In this document: positions 9,225 to 18,904 of the stretch, piece by piece
How the letters are laid out: every line of letters begins with the position of its first letter
How positions within the stretch are numbered: position 1 is the first letter of the stretch
NCBI GenBank assembly: GCA_002011115.2
Contig: MTME02000090.1
Span: forward strand, 1-51,238
Direction of reading: 5' to 3'
DNA: 51,238 nucleotides
From: Candidatus Pyrohabitans sp. JdFR-17
Lineage (GTDB): Archaea; Hydrothermarchaeota; Hydrothermarchaeia; Hydrothermarchaeales; BMS3B
Position numbers and translations under genes: made by a program
The notes under the pieces: model-generated
The model's input: only the letters and a program-made list of their open reading frames with translations
The model's database searches: none
What the model was told of the DNA's origin: nothing

Positions 9225-11297
9225 TCAGTGATGGTGCATGTGCTCTTTGTGCTCCTCATGCTCCACCTCAGGCGCTTCCTCCTCAAACTCTACTCCTTTC
9301 GGCTCATACTTCCTCAATGTCTGGCTGTTCATCGCCACTATCACTGTGCTCAGGGACATTAGCAGAGCACCAATTGCTGGGCTAACAACTATACCATAGC
9401 TGTACAGAACGCCAGCGGCGAGAGGTATGGCGAAGATGTTGTAGCCTGCGGCCCACCACAGATTCTGGACCATTTTCCCATAGGTCTTTCCTGAAAGGTC
9501 TATAACCTTTGGCACATCCCTGGGGTCATTCCTCACGAGGATGATGTCCGCACTCTCAATGGCAACATCGGTGCCCGCGCCAATGGCGATGCCAACGTCT
9601 GCTGTAACCAGGGCTGGGGCGTCGTTTATGCCGTCGCCAACCATGGCTACGCGGTACCCCTTCTCCTTCAGAAGCTTAATTTTCTCAGCCTTCTCGTGGG
9701 GCAGAACCTGGGCGAAGTAGTCGTCTATACCAAGCTCCCTCGAAACCCACCTGGCTACTTCCTCGGCATCGCCGGTAAGCATGTAAACCTTAACCCCAAG
9801 CTCCTTCAGCTTTTTAACCGCTTCGTAAGACTCTTCCCTTATCCTGTCCGCGAGGGCAAAGGCGCCGGCAAGCTTCCCATCAACTAGAGTAAAAACGACA
9901 GTCTTGCCCTGCTCCTGAAGTTCCTTTATTCTCTCGTGATTAACTTCAATCTTCATCTCCTTCAGCAGGTTGGGGCTCGCCACGTACACCTCTTTTCCTG
10001 CCACCTTCCCGTAGGCGCCTTTCCCAGGTATAGCCTTGAATTCCTCTGGCTCAGGTATATCTACGCCATTGTGCTCCGCATACTCCACTATTGCCTTTGC
10101 TATTATGTGCTCAGAGTTGCGCTCAACGCTGGCTGTGAGTTTTAAAAGCTCATCTTCGGGAATAAGCGCAATAACGTCGCTGACGCCGAATTTACCTTCT
10201 GTTAGCGTGCCCGTCTTGTCGAAAACCACTGCATTGAGATCCTTCGCCGCTTCAAAGGCACGCCTATCTCTAATAAGAATGCCGCTCTTTGCGGTTATCG
10301 AGGTTGAGATGGCAACCACCAGGGGTATCGCCAGACCCAAGGCATGAGGACAGGCTATAACCAGCACAGTAACCGCTCTTTCAAGGGCAAATTCAGGCAT
10401 CCCCAGAAGATACCACACCGCGTAGGTCACTATTCCCACAGTAAGAGCGACATAAAACAGAAAAGCTGCAGCTCTGTTCGCCAGGTCCTGCGTACGCGAC
10501 CTGCTTTCCTGTGCCTGTTTCACCAGCGCTATAACCTGCGCCAGGTAGGTCTCCTCGCCTGTTCGCTCTATCTTTACCTTCAGCGCACCCTCTGTGTTTA
10601 TCGCACCTCCTATTACCTTCTCCCCAGGCTTTTTGTGCACCGGTTTGGATTCCCCCGTAAGCAAGGCTTCATTCACATAAGACTCGCCCTCAACCACGAC
10701 ACCGTCTGCAGGAATCTTCTCACCAGGGCGAACCAGCACAACATCGCCAGCCTTGAGCTGTGAGACTGGTACGTCTTCAATGGCACTGCCCTTCACAAGG
10801 TGAGCCACAGTGGGCATTATCTTAACAAGCTCTTCTAGCGCTCTCGAGGCACCGAGGATGCTCTTTGCCTCTATCCAGTGCCCGAAAAGCATGACATCTA
10901 TAAGCGTCGCTAACTCCCAGAAGAAGTCCTTTCCGGCTATAAAAAAGACGGTTGCAGAGGAGTAGAAGAAGGCAACGGAGATGGCAGTGCTTATGAGGGT
11001 CATCATCCCCGGCTGCCTTGCTTTTATCTCTTTAATACTTCCCTTCAGGAATGGCGAGCCACCATAGAAATAAACCGCTGATGACAAGATGAATAAAATC
11101 ACCTTCTGGTATGGTATTTCTATGCGAAAACCAAACCACATCTGAATCATTTCAGAGAGGAGCAGGATAGGAACAGTGAGTATAAGGCAGACCCAAAATC
11201 TCTTCTTGAACTCCTCTATGTGATGCTCGTGGGTATGCTGAGCGTGCTGGCTATGCTGATTGTGTTCACTATGCTGCTGTTCCATTTTATCCCTCAT
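9225..11297 (-). CDS. copB: P1B-type heavy-metal ATPase, CPH motif (CopB-like), His-rich termini
   Basis: VIACPHALGLAIPLV, VFDKTGTLTEGKFG, MVGDGINDAPALVTADVGIAIG; N-terminal HSEHNQHSQHAQHTHEHH and C-terminal HEEHKEHMHHH. Confidence 0.93.
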   Translation of the reverse strand: MRDKMEQQHSEHNQHSQHAQHTHEHHIEEFKKRFWVCLILTVPILLLSEMIQMWFGFRIEIPYQKVILFILSSAVYFYGGSPFLKGSIKEIKARQPGMMTLISTAISVAFFYSSATVFFIAGKDFFWELATLIDVMLFGHWIEAKSILGASRALEELVKIMPTVAHLVKGSAIEDVPVSQLKAGDVVLVRPGEKIPADGVVVEGESYVNEALLTGESKPVHKKPGEKVIGGAINTEGALKVKIERTGEETYLAQVIALVKQAQESRSRTQDLANRAAAFLFYVALTVGIVTYAVWYLLGMPEFALERAVTVLVIACPHALGLAIPLVVAISTSITAKSGILIRDRRAFEAAKDLNAVVFDKTGTLTEGKFGVSDVIALIPEDELLKLTASVERNSEHIIAKAIVEYAEHNGVDIPEPEEFKAIPGKGAYGKVAGKEVYVASPNLLKEMKIEVNHERIKELQEQGKTVVFTLVDGKLAGAFALADRIREESYEAVKKLKELGVKVYMLTGDAEEVARWVSRELGIDDYFAQVLPHEKAEKIKLLKEKGYRVAMVGDGINDAPALVTADVGIAIGAGTDVAIESADIILVRNDPRDVPKVIDLSGKTYGKMVQNLWWAAGYNIFAIPLAAGVLYSYGIVVSPAIGALLMSLSTVIVAMNSQTLRKYEPKGVEFEEEAPEVEHEEHKEHMHHH

Positions 11298-11451
11298 TCG
11301 CCCATACACCTCCTCAAATCAATTAAAGCGAAATCCTGTTTATATGTTTGTTACAGCAGACATTAAAAAGTTTCTTAAGCCATTATTAACCTTCAGAAAA
11401 AAGAACCTGTAGTACTCCAAGAAGCCAAAAAAACAGAAAAAGAGGGGATGC

Positions 11452-11691
11452 TTATCTGTTTATCGGGTAGTAATAGTTAACGCCGTTTATCTCCTCTTTC
11501 TTCAGGTGCTTGTGAAGCATGTTGTAGTATATGAACATCTTCAGGTGGGAGTCTGTAATCTTGTATCCCTGCTGCCGCACGCGCTCAACGATCTGCTTGC
11601 CGTTGAGCTTCTCTCCCTCTTTAAAAACGCTCAAAATCACATTCACCTTGTGCGAGACGTTTCCAAACTTCTTCACGCGCATCACCCCCAT
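11452..11691 (-). CDS. Small hypothetical protein, possible wHTH
   Basis: 79-aa ORF overlapping the upstream gene by 1 nt; ...GEKLNGKQIVERVRQQGYKITDSHLKMFIYYNML... Confidence 0.6.
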   Translation of the reverse strand: MGVMRVKKFGNVSHKVNVILSVFKEGEKLNGKQIVERVRQQGYKITDSHLKMFIYYNMLHKHLKKEEINGVNYYYPINR

Positions 11692-12170
11692 TACAAAACA
11701 ACCTCCTGCTTGTGCCCAGGTAGGCTTATGAGATTCTTTATGTCCGCTACTCTATCGAAGACGGTGCCAAAGCCACGGGTGGCGGTGCCTCCCGCTAGAG
11801 CTTCATTCATAAGCTCGTCTATAACGCGCAGTATTTTCTCCTGGCTGTTGAAATACCCCAGCATTCCCAGGGGAATTATCGCTAGGGTATAGCCGTTGAC
11901 CTCCTTAACCCTGCCCAGCTCAGGAAAGGCTTTTTCTATCTTGGCTGCGAGGTTGACTCTCTTTCTGCTCTTTCCGACCAGGTAAACCATGCCACCCTTT
12001 ATGCCGTACACAAGCGCTGTGGAAACGCCCTTCATCTCCAGCAAGCGGTCCACAACCTTTGGCAAGAGGTTGAGGTCGCTGTTATCAATGAACTCCACGT
12101 TGAGCATGAGAAAGTCGTCCTTGGTTGTCACATTACCGGCCATCTCCTTAAGTAACTCCTGAGTTATCAT
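11691..12170 (-). CDS. Hypothetical protein, weakly DHHA1-like
   Basis: ALVYGIKGGMVYLVGKSRKRVNLAAKIEKAFPELGRVKEV loosely resembles DHHA1 substrate-domain patterns. Confidence 0.5.
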   Translation of the reverse strand: MITQELLKEMAGNVTTKDDFLMLNVEFIDNSDLNLLPKVVDRLLEMKGVSTALVYGIKGGMVYLVGKSRKRVNLAAKIEKAFPELGRVKEVNGYTLAIIPLGMLGYFNSQEKILRVIDELMNEALAGGTATRGFGTVFDRVADIKNLISLPGHKQEVVL

Positions 12171-12173
12171 AAC

Positions 12174-12368
12174 CTACTCCTCCACGTCTAGCTCGTGCTT
12201 TATCACCACAAAGCCTGCACCCTCGATGGGTATGAGAACATAGTTGGATATGTCTCGACTGTCGGAAAGGCAGAGCAGAGAGTATGTCCTCGCAGGGTAG
12301 CGCTGCTTCGGGTTTAGTTCAAAACCACCAACATTGTGAGAAACACAAACCACAGACACTTTTGCCAC
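12174..12368 (-). CDS. Small hypothetical protein downstream of ftsZ
   Basis: Intact 64-aa ORF, co-directional with ftsZ, 3 nt from the next gene. Confidence 0.5.
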   Translation of the reverse strand: MAKVSVVCVSHNVGGFELNPKQRYPARTYSLLCLSDSRDISNYVLIPIEGAGFVVIKHELDVEE

Positions 12369-12389
12369 CCCCCAAAGGAGGGGGAGGGA

Positions 12390-13565
12390 TTAGAAGATGT
12401 AGTCTATCCCCAGATTGGCGATCATCGCCGGCACTTCGCGCTGTGGGCTGTGCATCTCAGGTCTGGAAGGAATTCTGGGCTGTCTCGGTCGAGTGAAGCG
12501 GGACATCTCCACCCGCTTGGGTATCTGTATATCGCTTCCCTCAGGCCCCATTATGTCAGGTGACTGCACGCCGGTCATGATCACCATGACCTGGACCATG
12601 CCGTTGAACTCAGGGTCAATGCGGGCGCCCCAGATCACATTGGAGTCTTCGCGCAGGTAGCTGGTGGCAATCTCGCCTATCTTTGTGGCTTCCGCAAGGG
12701 TCAGGTCTTCGCCGCCAGTGATGTGCACCAGCGCACCTGTGGCACCGCGGTAGTCCACCTCAAGCAGTGGATTCTCAAGGGCATGGAGCACCGCCTCCTC
12801 CGCGCGATTGCGGGTGTCGCTCTCGCCCAGGCCAATCATTGCGATGCCATTCTTTGAGCCCTCGCGCATAACAGCGCGGACGTCAGCGAAGTCAAGGTTT
12901 ACGAGGCTGGGCATGGAAATTGTCTCGGTAATGCCTTTCACCATTCTTGCAAGAACCTCATCAGCTACAGCGAAAGCGTCATTCATGGGCAGGTCGGGCA
13001 CATAGCTGAGAAGCTTGTTGTTGTCTATAACCACGACGCTGTCAGCGTTGTTGCGCAGCTTCACCAGCGCCTGCTTTGCCTTGCCGATGCGTGCGCGCTC
13101 TATCTTGAAGGGCATGGTAACTGCTCCCACAACGACTGCACCAATGTCCTTGGCGACCTCCGCTACGACTGGAAGTGAGCCTGTGCCAGTGCCGCCGCCC
13201 AAACCACCGGTGACGAAAACTAGGTCGGCGCCGTCGAGGAGGTCCTTCAGCGCAGGCTTAGCTTCGATGGCTGCCTGCTCCCCAATCTCAGGATAGCCGC
13301 CAGCGCCCAAGCCCTTGGTGATCTCATAGCCTATAAGCACCTTTTTGTCCGCCTTTATAACGGCGAGGTGCTGCTTGTCAGTATTTATTGCAATCAGCTG
13401 GGCGCCATTGATACCTATGTGCGCAAGGCGATTTATTGTGTTGTTCCCAGCGCCGCCGCATCCAACGACGACGATCTTGGCTTCTCCTATCTCCTTGTCA
13501 AGAGCATCTCCTATCGGCTGCATCTTTTCTGTATTTTCCTTCGCTTTTTGTACGAGACTTCTCAT
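12390..13565 (-). CDS. ftsZ: Cell division protein FtsZ
   Basis: VVGCGGAGNNTINRL, TGGLGGGTGTGSLPVVAEVAKD, DNNKLL, NLDFADVRAVM. Confidence 0.98.
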   Translation of the reverse strand: MRSLVQKAKENTEKMQPIGDALDKEIGEAKIVVVGCGGAGNNTINRLAHIGINGAQLIAINTDKQHLAVIKADKKVLIGYEITKGLGAGGYPEIGEQAAIEAKPALKDLLDGADLVFVTGGLGGGTGTGSLPVVAEVAKDIGAVVVGAVTMPFKIERARIGKAKQALVKLRNNADSVVVIDNNKLLSYVPDLPMNDAFAVADEVLARMVKGITETISMPSLVNLDFADVRAVMREGSKNGIAMIGLGESDTRNRAEEAVLHALENPLLEVDYRGATGALVHITGGEDLTLAEATKIGEIATSYLREDSNVIWGARIDPEFNGMVQVMVIMTGVQSPDIMGPEGSDIQIPKRVEMSRFTRPRQPRIPSRPEMHSPQREVPAMIANLGIDYIF

Positions 13566-13737
13566 CTTTTTCTTACCCCCCAGTATTCATTATTATTCAC
13601 TCATTCACAGTATACATATATAAATCTTTCGATTTAATTTTCGAAACATCATTCAACAAAAATAGCTGTAGATATATTCTTTCTTATTAATGTCGCTAAT
13701 ATCTGTTGCCATTACTCATATTTAAAGGATATGCACA

Positions 13738-13752
13738 AGCTTTATATATGCA
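13738..13752 (+). promoter_or_regulatory. Archaeal TATA-box
   Basis: AGCTTTATATATGCA, ~45-55 nt upstream of the start at 13794. Confidence 0.5.
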
Positions 13753-13793
13753 GGTATTCACTGAATAATGTTAACTTCTGTGAATGTGAATAG

Positions 13794-14363
13794 ATGGTGA
13801 AGATGGAGTACCTTGAAATAATTCTGGAGACACGGGAGAGCAGTGGTACTTCACGCCTCAAGCTGGAGGGGTTAGAATACAGCGAGGCAAAAGAAAAGAT
13901 TAAAGAGCACCTCAATTACATCTTCCGCACTGAGAGGTTCGTGGGGATAAAGGTTTCGGCGAAGGGTGAGGACAAGGAGGTGGAGAGGGAGTTTAAAAAG
14001 CTCAGTCACCGCGTTGCGCTGGAGAAGGTGCTGGACTTTCTCAGTTACGTTTACGGTGTGGAGGAGCTGGAAATTGCTGAAGATTTTGCCCCCGCAACTG
14101 AGAACTGGCTGGGCAGGTACGACATAGAGAAGATGACGCAAAAGGAAAAGTTGCTCCTACTGCTAAGGCACAATCATGCCGGTGAATGGGTTCGCTCGCA
14201 GGATATACAGGAGGAGTATGAGATACTCTTCGGTGAGAGGATAAAGCTCAGCAGCCTCTCCACCTACCTCGCCAGGTTCTATGAGTCAGGTGTGCTGCAG
14301 AGGCGCGGCTCTCGAGCGCAGTGGGAGTACCGCTTACCTGAGGCTGCGCAGCTAAATGTTTAG
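13794..14363 (+). CDS. Hypothetical protein with C-terminal winged-helix-like segment
   Basis: 189-aa ORF; C-terminus SLSTYLARFYESGVLQRRGSRAQWEYRLPE is wHTH-like; TATA box upstream. Confidence 0.65.
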   Translation: MVKMEYLEIILETRESSGTSRLKLEGLEYSEAKEKIKEHLNYIFRTERFVGIKVSAKGEDKEVEREFKKLSHRVALEKVLDFLSYVYGVEELEIAEDFAPATENWLGRYDIEKMTQKEKLLLLLRHNHAGEWVRSQDIQEEYEILFGERIKLSSLSTYLARFYESGVLQRRGSRAQWEYRLPEAAQLNV

Positions 14364-14945
14364 ACTCTTTAAAAATTCTTCTATTTCTCTATATTCTCGC
14401 GCTGGCAGGGTGCGGCGCATTATTCTCTTGAGCTGCTCCTCCCTCTCCCTCTTCCCTCTGCTGAGGTCTATCGCCAGCTCCACAGCAGCGAAGAAGCCAC
14501 GGCAAGGCGCCTGTGGGAAAGGCTTGAGCACCTTGACCTCTTTCACCATGCCATTCACAACGCTAATGCGGCTTTCGCCAAGAGAATCACTGAGCGAATA
14601 GCTCTTCACAGTCTTTGCCTCTATTGCTGCATACGCATGGGCGGCTTTTAAATAAGGTGCGTTGAGCTTCGAACGCGAAACCTCCCTATGGCTAACCTCC
14701 GGCGAGTGCTTTAAAAGCGCTGACTTGAGAAAAAGCAGCGCATCGTAGGTAATATTCAGCACCGCACATCCCTCGCGGGAGATGTTTGCGAGGGTGTCGC
14801 TGCCTCTATGCAGCTTTAGCACCACCTCAGCGTCGCCCAGCGTGTAAACCCCCATGGGCGCCGCGTTTGGCGAGCCGTCGCTGTTGTATGTCGTAACTAT
14901 ACATTCCACCACGCTGCCCTTTTTAAATCCAAGCTCGCTAAGCAT
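14352..14945 (-). CDS. DUF447-type (FMN-binding split-barrel-like) protein
   Basis: VVECIVTTYNSDGSPNAAPMGVYTLGDAEVVLKLHRGSDTLANISREGCAVLNIT. Confidence 0.8.
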   Translation of the reverse strand: MLSELGFKKGSVVECIVTTYNSDGSPNAAPMGVYTLGDAEVVLKLHRGSDTLANISREGCAVLNITYDALLFLKSALLKHSPEVSHREVSRSKLNAPYLKAAHAYAAIEAKTVKSYSLSDSLGESRISVVNGMVKEVKVLKPFPQAPCRGFFAAVELAIDLSRGKREREEQLKRIMRRTLPAREYREIEEFLKSLNI

Positions 14946-14953
14946 GCCATCAC

Positions 14954-15868
14954 CTATGGTCTAATCCCGCTGATAAGCCCAACAAATAGCGACGCTGCAA
15001 CCAGGTCGGCTGTTGTGCCCGGGTTTAGCAGATTTCCCTCGCTGCGCAGGTATTCGTCCAGCTCTTCCAGCGCTCGCTCTGTAACTCCCACCTCAAGTAC
15101 GCGGCGAGCGCGCTTTGAAACATCTTCTGCTATGCGCTTGCCAGCCTTCTTTATTATCAGGGAATCTGGTACCGCTGAAAGTATAGAGAGGAAGCACTCC
15201 ACAGTGGCGCGTTGCAGGTCCCCAGAGCTCTCATACGCCCGCCTCAGCGCAGGGTAGCCCAGCTCAAAGGTGACGGGATAGCCTTGAACAAGCTCCCTGG
15301 CGATAGAATCACCTTCGCTCATTTCCATTACTTGGTAGAAAGTTATCCTGCGCTCTGTAATCTCTGCAAGGCTGCGCGGATCAAAAACGTCTAAGCTCTC
15401 TGCGCTCCGCAGTCGTGGCGAGGCTATACCTATCCCTTTATATAATTCTATAGTATCTTTATACGTTGCCGCTTTAACAACGCTGAGAGCACTCTCCCTC
15501 AGAGCGCCAAGCTTTACCTCCCCATCCCTCGCGAGCGCATAGCCTGCGCCTGCGCAGAGGGGCAGGAGGAGCATCGCCTCGCCAAGAATGGTGTTTCCCC
15601 CACGGTGCCAGTGCTTCACCTCGATAATAGCCTTCTTAATCAGCCTCCCTATGCCTATCTTCTCAATGAGCAGCCTTCCCGTAGCTGCGCTGTAGCCTCG
15701 CTGCGCAGCTTCTCTAGCAACTGGAGCAAAGGCGGCAGCGCTCGCCAAAAAGTGCTCATAACGCGTATCCTCAAAGTCTTTGCCACAGGTTACGTTTCCC
15801 GGCTTAGGTGCGGAGACCTCGAGAAGAATTGCAAGCTGTGCCGCCGTAGCTATATCTTTTATTTGCAT
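14954..15868 (-). CDS. Triphosphoribosyl-dephospho-CoA synthase-like protein (CitG/MdcB family)
   Basis: ISAPKPGNVT-like motif (LEVSAPKPGNVTCGKDFEDTRYEHFLASAAAF) and NTILGEAMLLLPL. Start set to MQIKDI, which directly follows the upstream stop. Confidence 0.85.
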   Translation of the reverse strand: MQIKDIATAAQLAILLEVSAPKPGNVTCGKDFEDTRYEHFLASAAAFAPVAREAAQRGYSAATGRLLIEKIGIGRLIKKAIIEVKHWHRGGNTILGEAMLLLPLCAGAGYALARDGEVKLGALRESALSVVKAATYKDTIELYKGIGIASPRLRSAESLDVFDPRSLAEITERRITFYQVMEMSEGDSIARELVQGYPVTFELGYPALRRAYESSGDLQRATVECFLSILSAVPDSLIIKKAGKRIAEDVSKRARRVLEVGVTERALEELDEYLRSEGNLLNPGTTADLVAASLFVGLISGIRP

Positions 15869-15873
15869 CCTCC

Positions 15874-16836
15874 TCACCTTATGGAGTAGGCGATGTAGAG
15901 GGGCACCGCGTAAAGCGCTGTGAAGAAGAACCCCTGCCATTTATCGAGCCTGCGCCTGGCCACGCTTATGCCTGCGATGAAAGTTAATAGGGTCATCGCC
16001 GTAAACTGGGGCGAGATGATGCCTGTAACGCTCCCGTTGCCCGTTGCGTAGGCGATTATGGGCATCGTACCCAGAAGCACAGAGTTGTGGTTGACCTTGG
16101 AGCCAATAAAGTTTGCCACGCTTATCTCTGCCAGCTTTGCATTTCTCATTACTGTGAGGAAGGCTGTTAGCTTCTCAGGAAGCTCACTGGCAAGGGGACC
16201 TATTATTATGGCTATGGTGACAGGACTAATACCAAAGGACTTGGCTAATGAAATCATCGCCTCAACGAAACGCTCGGCTACGGTGATTGTTATAATCCCG
16301 CCCAATATTAAGTAGCCCATGCCCTCAATAAACCTCTCCCTTGGTATCTTAACGGTGTGCTTTTTTCCAAACTCCCTCGCGGCAAGGGCGAGGTGTCCAA
16401 CGTATGCAAAGAAGATGGCGAAGAGTATCAGCCCATCCGCGAGGCTGAAGCCGTCGCCAATGTAGGCAAGAATGTACGCCACAACAGCGGTGGCAGCCAG
16501 GTAAAGGGCATCTATGCGCGTGGCGCGAGAAAGCTTGATCACCTTCACGGGTTTGCGACTCACCTTTGTGGTGGCAGTGAGGATCACCATGCCATAGCCC
16601 AAAGTTACCAGCATCGTGGCAGCACCAACTGCACTGCCCAGGGCAACGTCATATGCGCCCTTCACACTCGCCCAGAACACAAGCATATACTCGGGCAGAG
16701 TAGTTACAAAGGCCAAGATAATGCTTCCCGCGAAATTGGGTCCATACTTCTCGGCTATCATCTCAGCCCCATGGCTGAGCAGCGTTGCGGCGAACACTAT
16801 AATCAAGAAAAGCACCAGCGTCTCGAGTATCACCAT
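15874..16836 (-). CDS. Sodium/calcium exchanger (CaCA) family transporter
   Basis: Two repeats with GSAVGAATMLVTLG and IGPLASELPEKLTAFLTVMRNAKLAEISVANFIGSKVNHNSVLLG; ~10 TM segments. Confidence 0.87.
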   Translation of the reverse strand: MVILETLVLFLIIVFAATLLSHGAEMIAEKYGPNFAGSIILAFVTTLPEYMLVFWASVKGAYDVALGSAVGAATMLVTLGYGMVILTATTKVSRKPVKVIKLSRATRIDALYLAATAVVAYILAYIGDGFSLADGLILFAIFFAYVGHLALAAREFGKKHTVKIPRERFIEGMGYLILGGIITITVAERFVEAMISLAKSFGISPVTIAIIIGPLASELPEKLTAFLTVMRNAKLAEISVANFIGSKVNHNSVLLGTMPIIAYATGNGSVTGIISPQFTAMTLLTFIAGISVARRRLDKWQGFFFTALYAVPLYIAYSIR

Positions 16837-16840
16837 CAGC

Positions 16841-17746
16841 CTACCTCATTATCTCAATTAAAAACCTGGCAAGCTCCCTCTTATCTTCCAGGGTCTTCAT
16901 AATAGTATTAGTTCTATATATCTCTACCCCCTCAACCTCAAACTCCTCTTCGCTTGCGTCAGCCACAAAGTGCGCAGCAACGCTACTGTAAAACTTTGCA
17001 ACACCACGAGAAGTAGGCTCTATGCCAGCCGCCCTTAAAAATTTATCCGCAGGTCCACTTACAGGTTTGCCCCCAACTATGGGCGACACCGCTACAACGC
17101 TTTCTCGCCGGCTTGCGACAGCCTTCTTCAGCTTCTCAAGGGAAAGAATGGGAAGTATGCTTGTAACAGGATTGCTTGGCCCTATTACAACAAACTCCGC
17201 CTCCTCGATGGCGCTAACGCAAGCCTCGCATGGCTCAGCCTCACCTTCAAAGCGCACCTGCTTTATCTCCGGTTCGCTTCTATGCTTTATTAGGTATTCG
17301 TGGAGGTTCATCTCCCCACGGGAGGTGACCACCACAGTACTAAGACGCTGGTTGCTCATGGGTAGCACCTTCGCCTTTACGCCAAGGGCTGTGCACAGCT
17401 TTTGAGTGGCTTCCTCCAGGCTTAGCCCTCGCTTAAGGAGTTCCCCCCTGAATATGTGGGTCGCTCTGTCTAAGTCGCCAATGTTCATGAACTCCTCAAA
17501 GCCCAAGTTTAGAAGCTGCTCATGGGTTACGAAACTATCCCCGCGAATCCCATACCAAGTCTCCTCATTAACTATGTCCGCTAGAGTGTAAATCACGGTG
17601 TCTATATCTGGCGAAAGGTAGCCATGGGGCAGCCATATATCCTCAGCGGTGTTTACTATAACCGCTATCTCCTCCTGGGGGAGAAGCTGCATAAAGCCCT
17701 GAAGCAGCTTCGGCGTACCTGTGCCGCCTGATAGAAGGGTTATCAT
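16841..17746 (-). CDS. cofD: LPPG:Fo 2-phospho-L-lactate transferase (F420 biosynthesis)
   Basis: MITLLSGGTGTPKLLQGF...NTAEDIWLPHGYLSPDIDTVIYTLAD...WYGIRGDSF...VIGPSNPVTSILPIL. Confidence 0.96.
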   Translation of the reverse strand: MITLLSGGTGTPKLLQGFMQLLPQEEIAVIVNTAEDIWLPHGYLSPDIDTVIYTLADIVNEETWYGIRGDSFVTHEQLLNLGFEEFMNIGDLDRATHIFRGELLKRGLSLEEATQKLCTALGVKAKVLPMSNQRLSTVVVTSRGEMNLHEYLIKHRSEPEIKQVRFEGEAEPCEACVSAIEEAEFVVIGPSNPVTSILPILSLEKLKKAVASRRESVVAVSPIVGGKPVSGPADKFLRAAGIEPTSRGVAKFYSSVAAHFVADASEEEFEVEGVEIYRTNTIMKTLEDKRELARFLIEIMR

Positions 17747-17786
17747 TGCTATTTACCTCACAAATTTAAGAAACTCCCAGAAGAGG

Positions 17787-18167
17787 TTACCACTCCCACT
17801 TAACCCTCTTTCTAATTTCCCTGTCTGTGGTTACCACCGCTGCGTCATGCTCGCGAGCGAGAGCGACTATCATAGCGTCGAAATAGCTCATCTCCGATTC
17901 AAGCCTGCACGCTTCCCGGAGAGATGTAGGAGTTAATGGCAGTACCTTTTCCGGGGGTATCAGAGCTGCGAGGTCCTCAAAAGTGGCGATTCTCTCTTCT
18001 ATGGTGTAACCGTGCGCCTTAAGCTCAAGGTCGAACTCAAGCAGAGCTGTTGAAGGGAGATATACATCCTGCCTCTCAAGGGACTTTAAATGCTCAAAAG
18101 CCTTTTTATGATGGCGGTCGTTTTCACGAATTGCACCTATCAGCACAACGGTGTCTAGAAGTTTCAA
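17787..18167 (-). CDS. vapC: PIN-domain ribonuclease toxin (VapC-like)
   Basis: LLDTVVLIGAIREND...SALLEFDLELK...YFDAMIVALAREHDAAVVTTDREI; 4-nt overlap with an AbrB-type antitoxin gene. Confidence 0.85.
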   Translation of the reverse strand: MKLLDTVVLIGAIRENDRHHKKAFEHLKSLERQDVYLPSTALLEFDLELKAHGYTIEERIATFEDLAALIPPEKVLPLTPTSLREACRLESEMSYFDAMIVALAREHDAAVVTTDREIRKRVKWEW

Positions 18168-18403
18168 CCTTTCATCCCCATAAGCAGCTTTTCTCCTCTG
18201 TGTTCCTCTTCTTTCCAGTCCCTCAATTTTCTTGATGCGATTCTCTTTGCCCTCAGCAAGCGAGTGTCAATCGGTACAATCTCGATCTTCTTACCCTTGG
18301 ACGAAATTAATACCTTACCCGGAGTTCTTATTTCCACACTCTCCCGGATCTTTTTGGGTAAAACAATTCTCCCCTTTTTATCAATAGTTACCACTACTCC
18401 CAT
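18164..18403 (-). CDS. vapB: AbrB/SpoVT-family antitoxin (VapB-like)
   Basis: MGVVVTIDKKGRIVLPKKIRESVEIRTPGKVLIS (swapped-hairpin AbrB motif). Confidence 0.87.
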   Translation of the reverse strand: MGVVVTIDKKGRIVLPKKIRESVEIRTPGKVLISSKGKKIEIVPIDTRLLRAKRIASRKLRDWKEEEHRGEKLLMGMKG

Positions 18404-18483
18404 ATTGTACCACTTTTAATTTGTTGTGGGATAACAAGGCAAACTATTGCTGAAGCTAAGGGATAATAGATACGCAATAATAG

Positions 18484-18894
18484 TTATTCCGGTATCTCAG
18501 CCACGTTTGTGGTAAGCTTGGCGTACTTCACACCTTTAATCGATTTCAGGCGATTCAGAAGCTGCTTTATCGGGGTGCTGTCTCCGCGTACAACAATAAC
18601 CTCAAGGCAGTGATGCCTGTCCAGATGGATGTGAAGCGAGGAATCTATAACCTCAGCGAAGTCGTGCTGCGCATCTGTAAGCCTCTCAAGTACATTGGTC
18701 TCATCGTGATCGTAGATTATTGAGATTGTACCGGCAATCTCGCCTGATAGCTGGCTCATAAAGCTGTGCTCTAAAATATAACTCCTTATAGCGTCGCGAA
18801 TCCCCTCGCTCCTGGATACGTACCCCTTCTCTTTGAGAATCTTGTCAAACTCCTCCAGAAGTCTCTCTGGTAGTGAGATGCTTATTCTCTCCAT
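18484..18894 (-). CDS. nikR: Nickel-responsive regulator NikR
   Basis: RHH N-terminus MERISISLPERLLEEFDKILKEKGYVSRSEGIRDAIRSY; ACT-like C-terminus with HxHxHHC (HIHLDRHHCLEVIVVRG). Confidence 0.93.
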   Translation of the reverse strand: MERISISLPERLLEEFDKILKEKGYVSRSEGIRDAIRSYILEHSFMSQLSGEIAGTISIIYDHDETNVLERLTDAQHDFAEVIDSSLHIHLDRHHCLEVIVVRGDSTPIKQLLNRLKSIKGVKYAKLTTNVAEIPE

Positions 18895-18904
18895 ATTTGT
18901 GAAT

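Noticed and set aside
17787-18403. VapBC toxin-antitoxin pair as a novel defence island
   Set aside because: Standard PIN/AbrB pair without other defence genes nearby.
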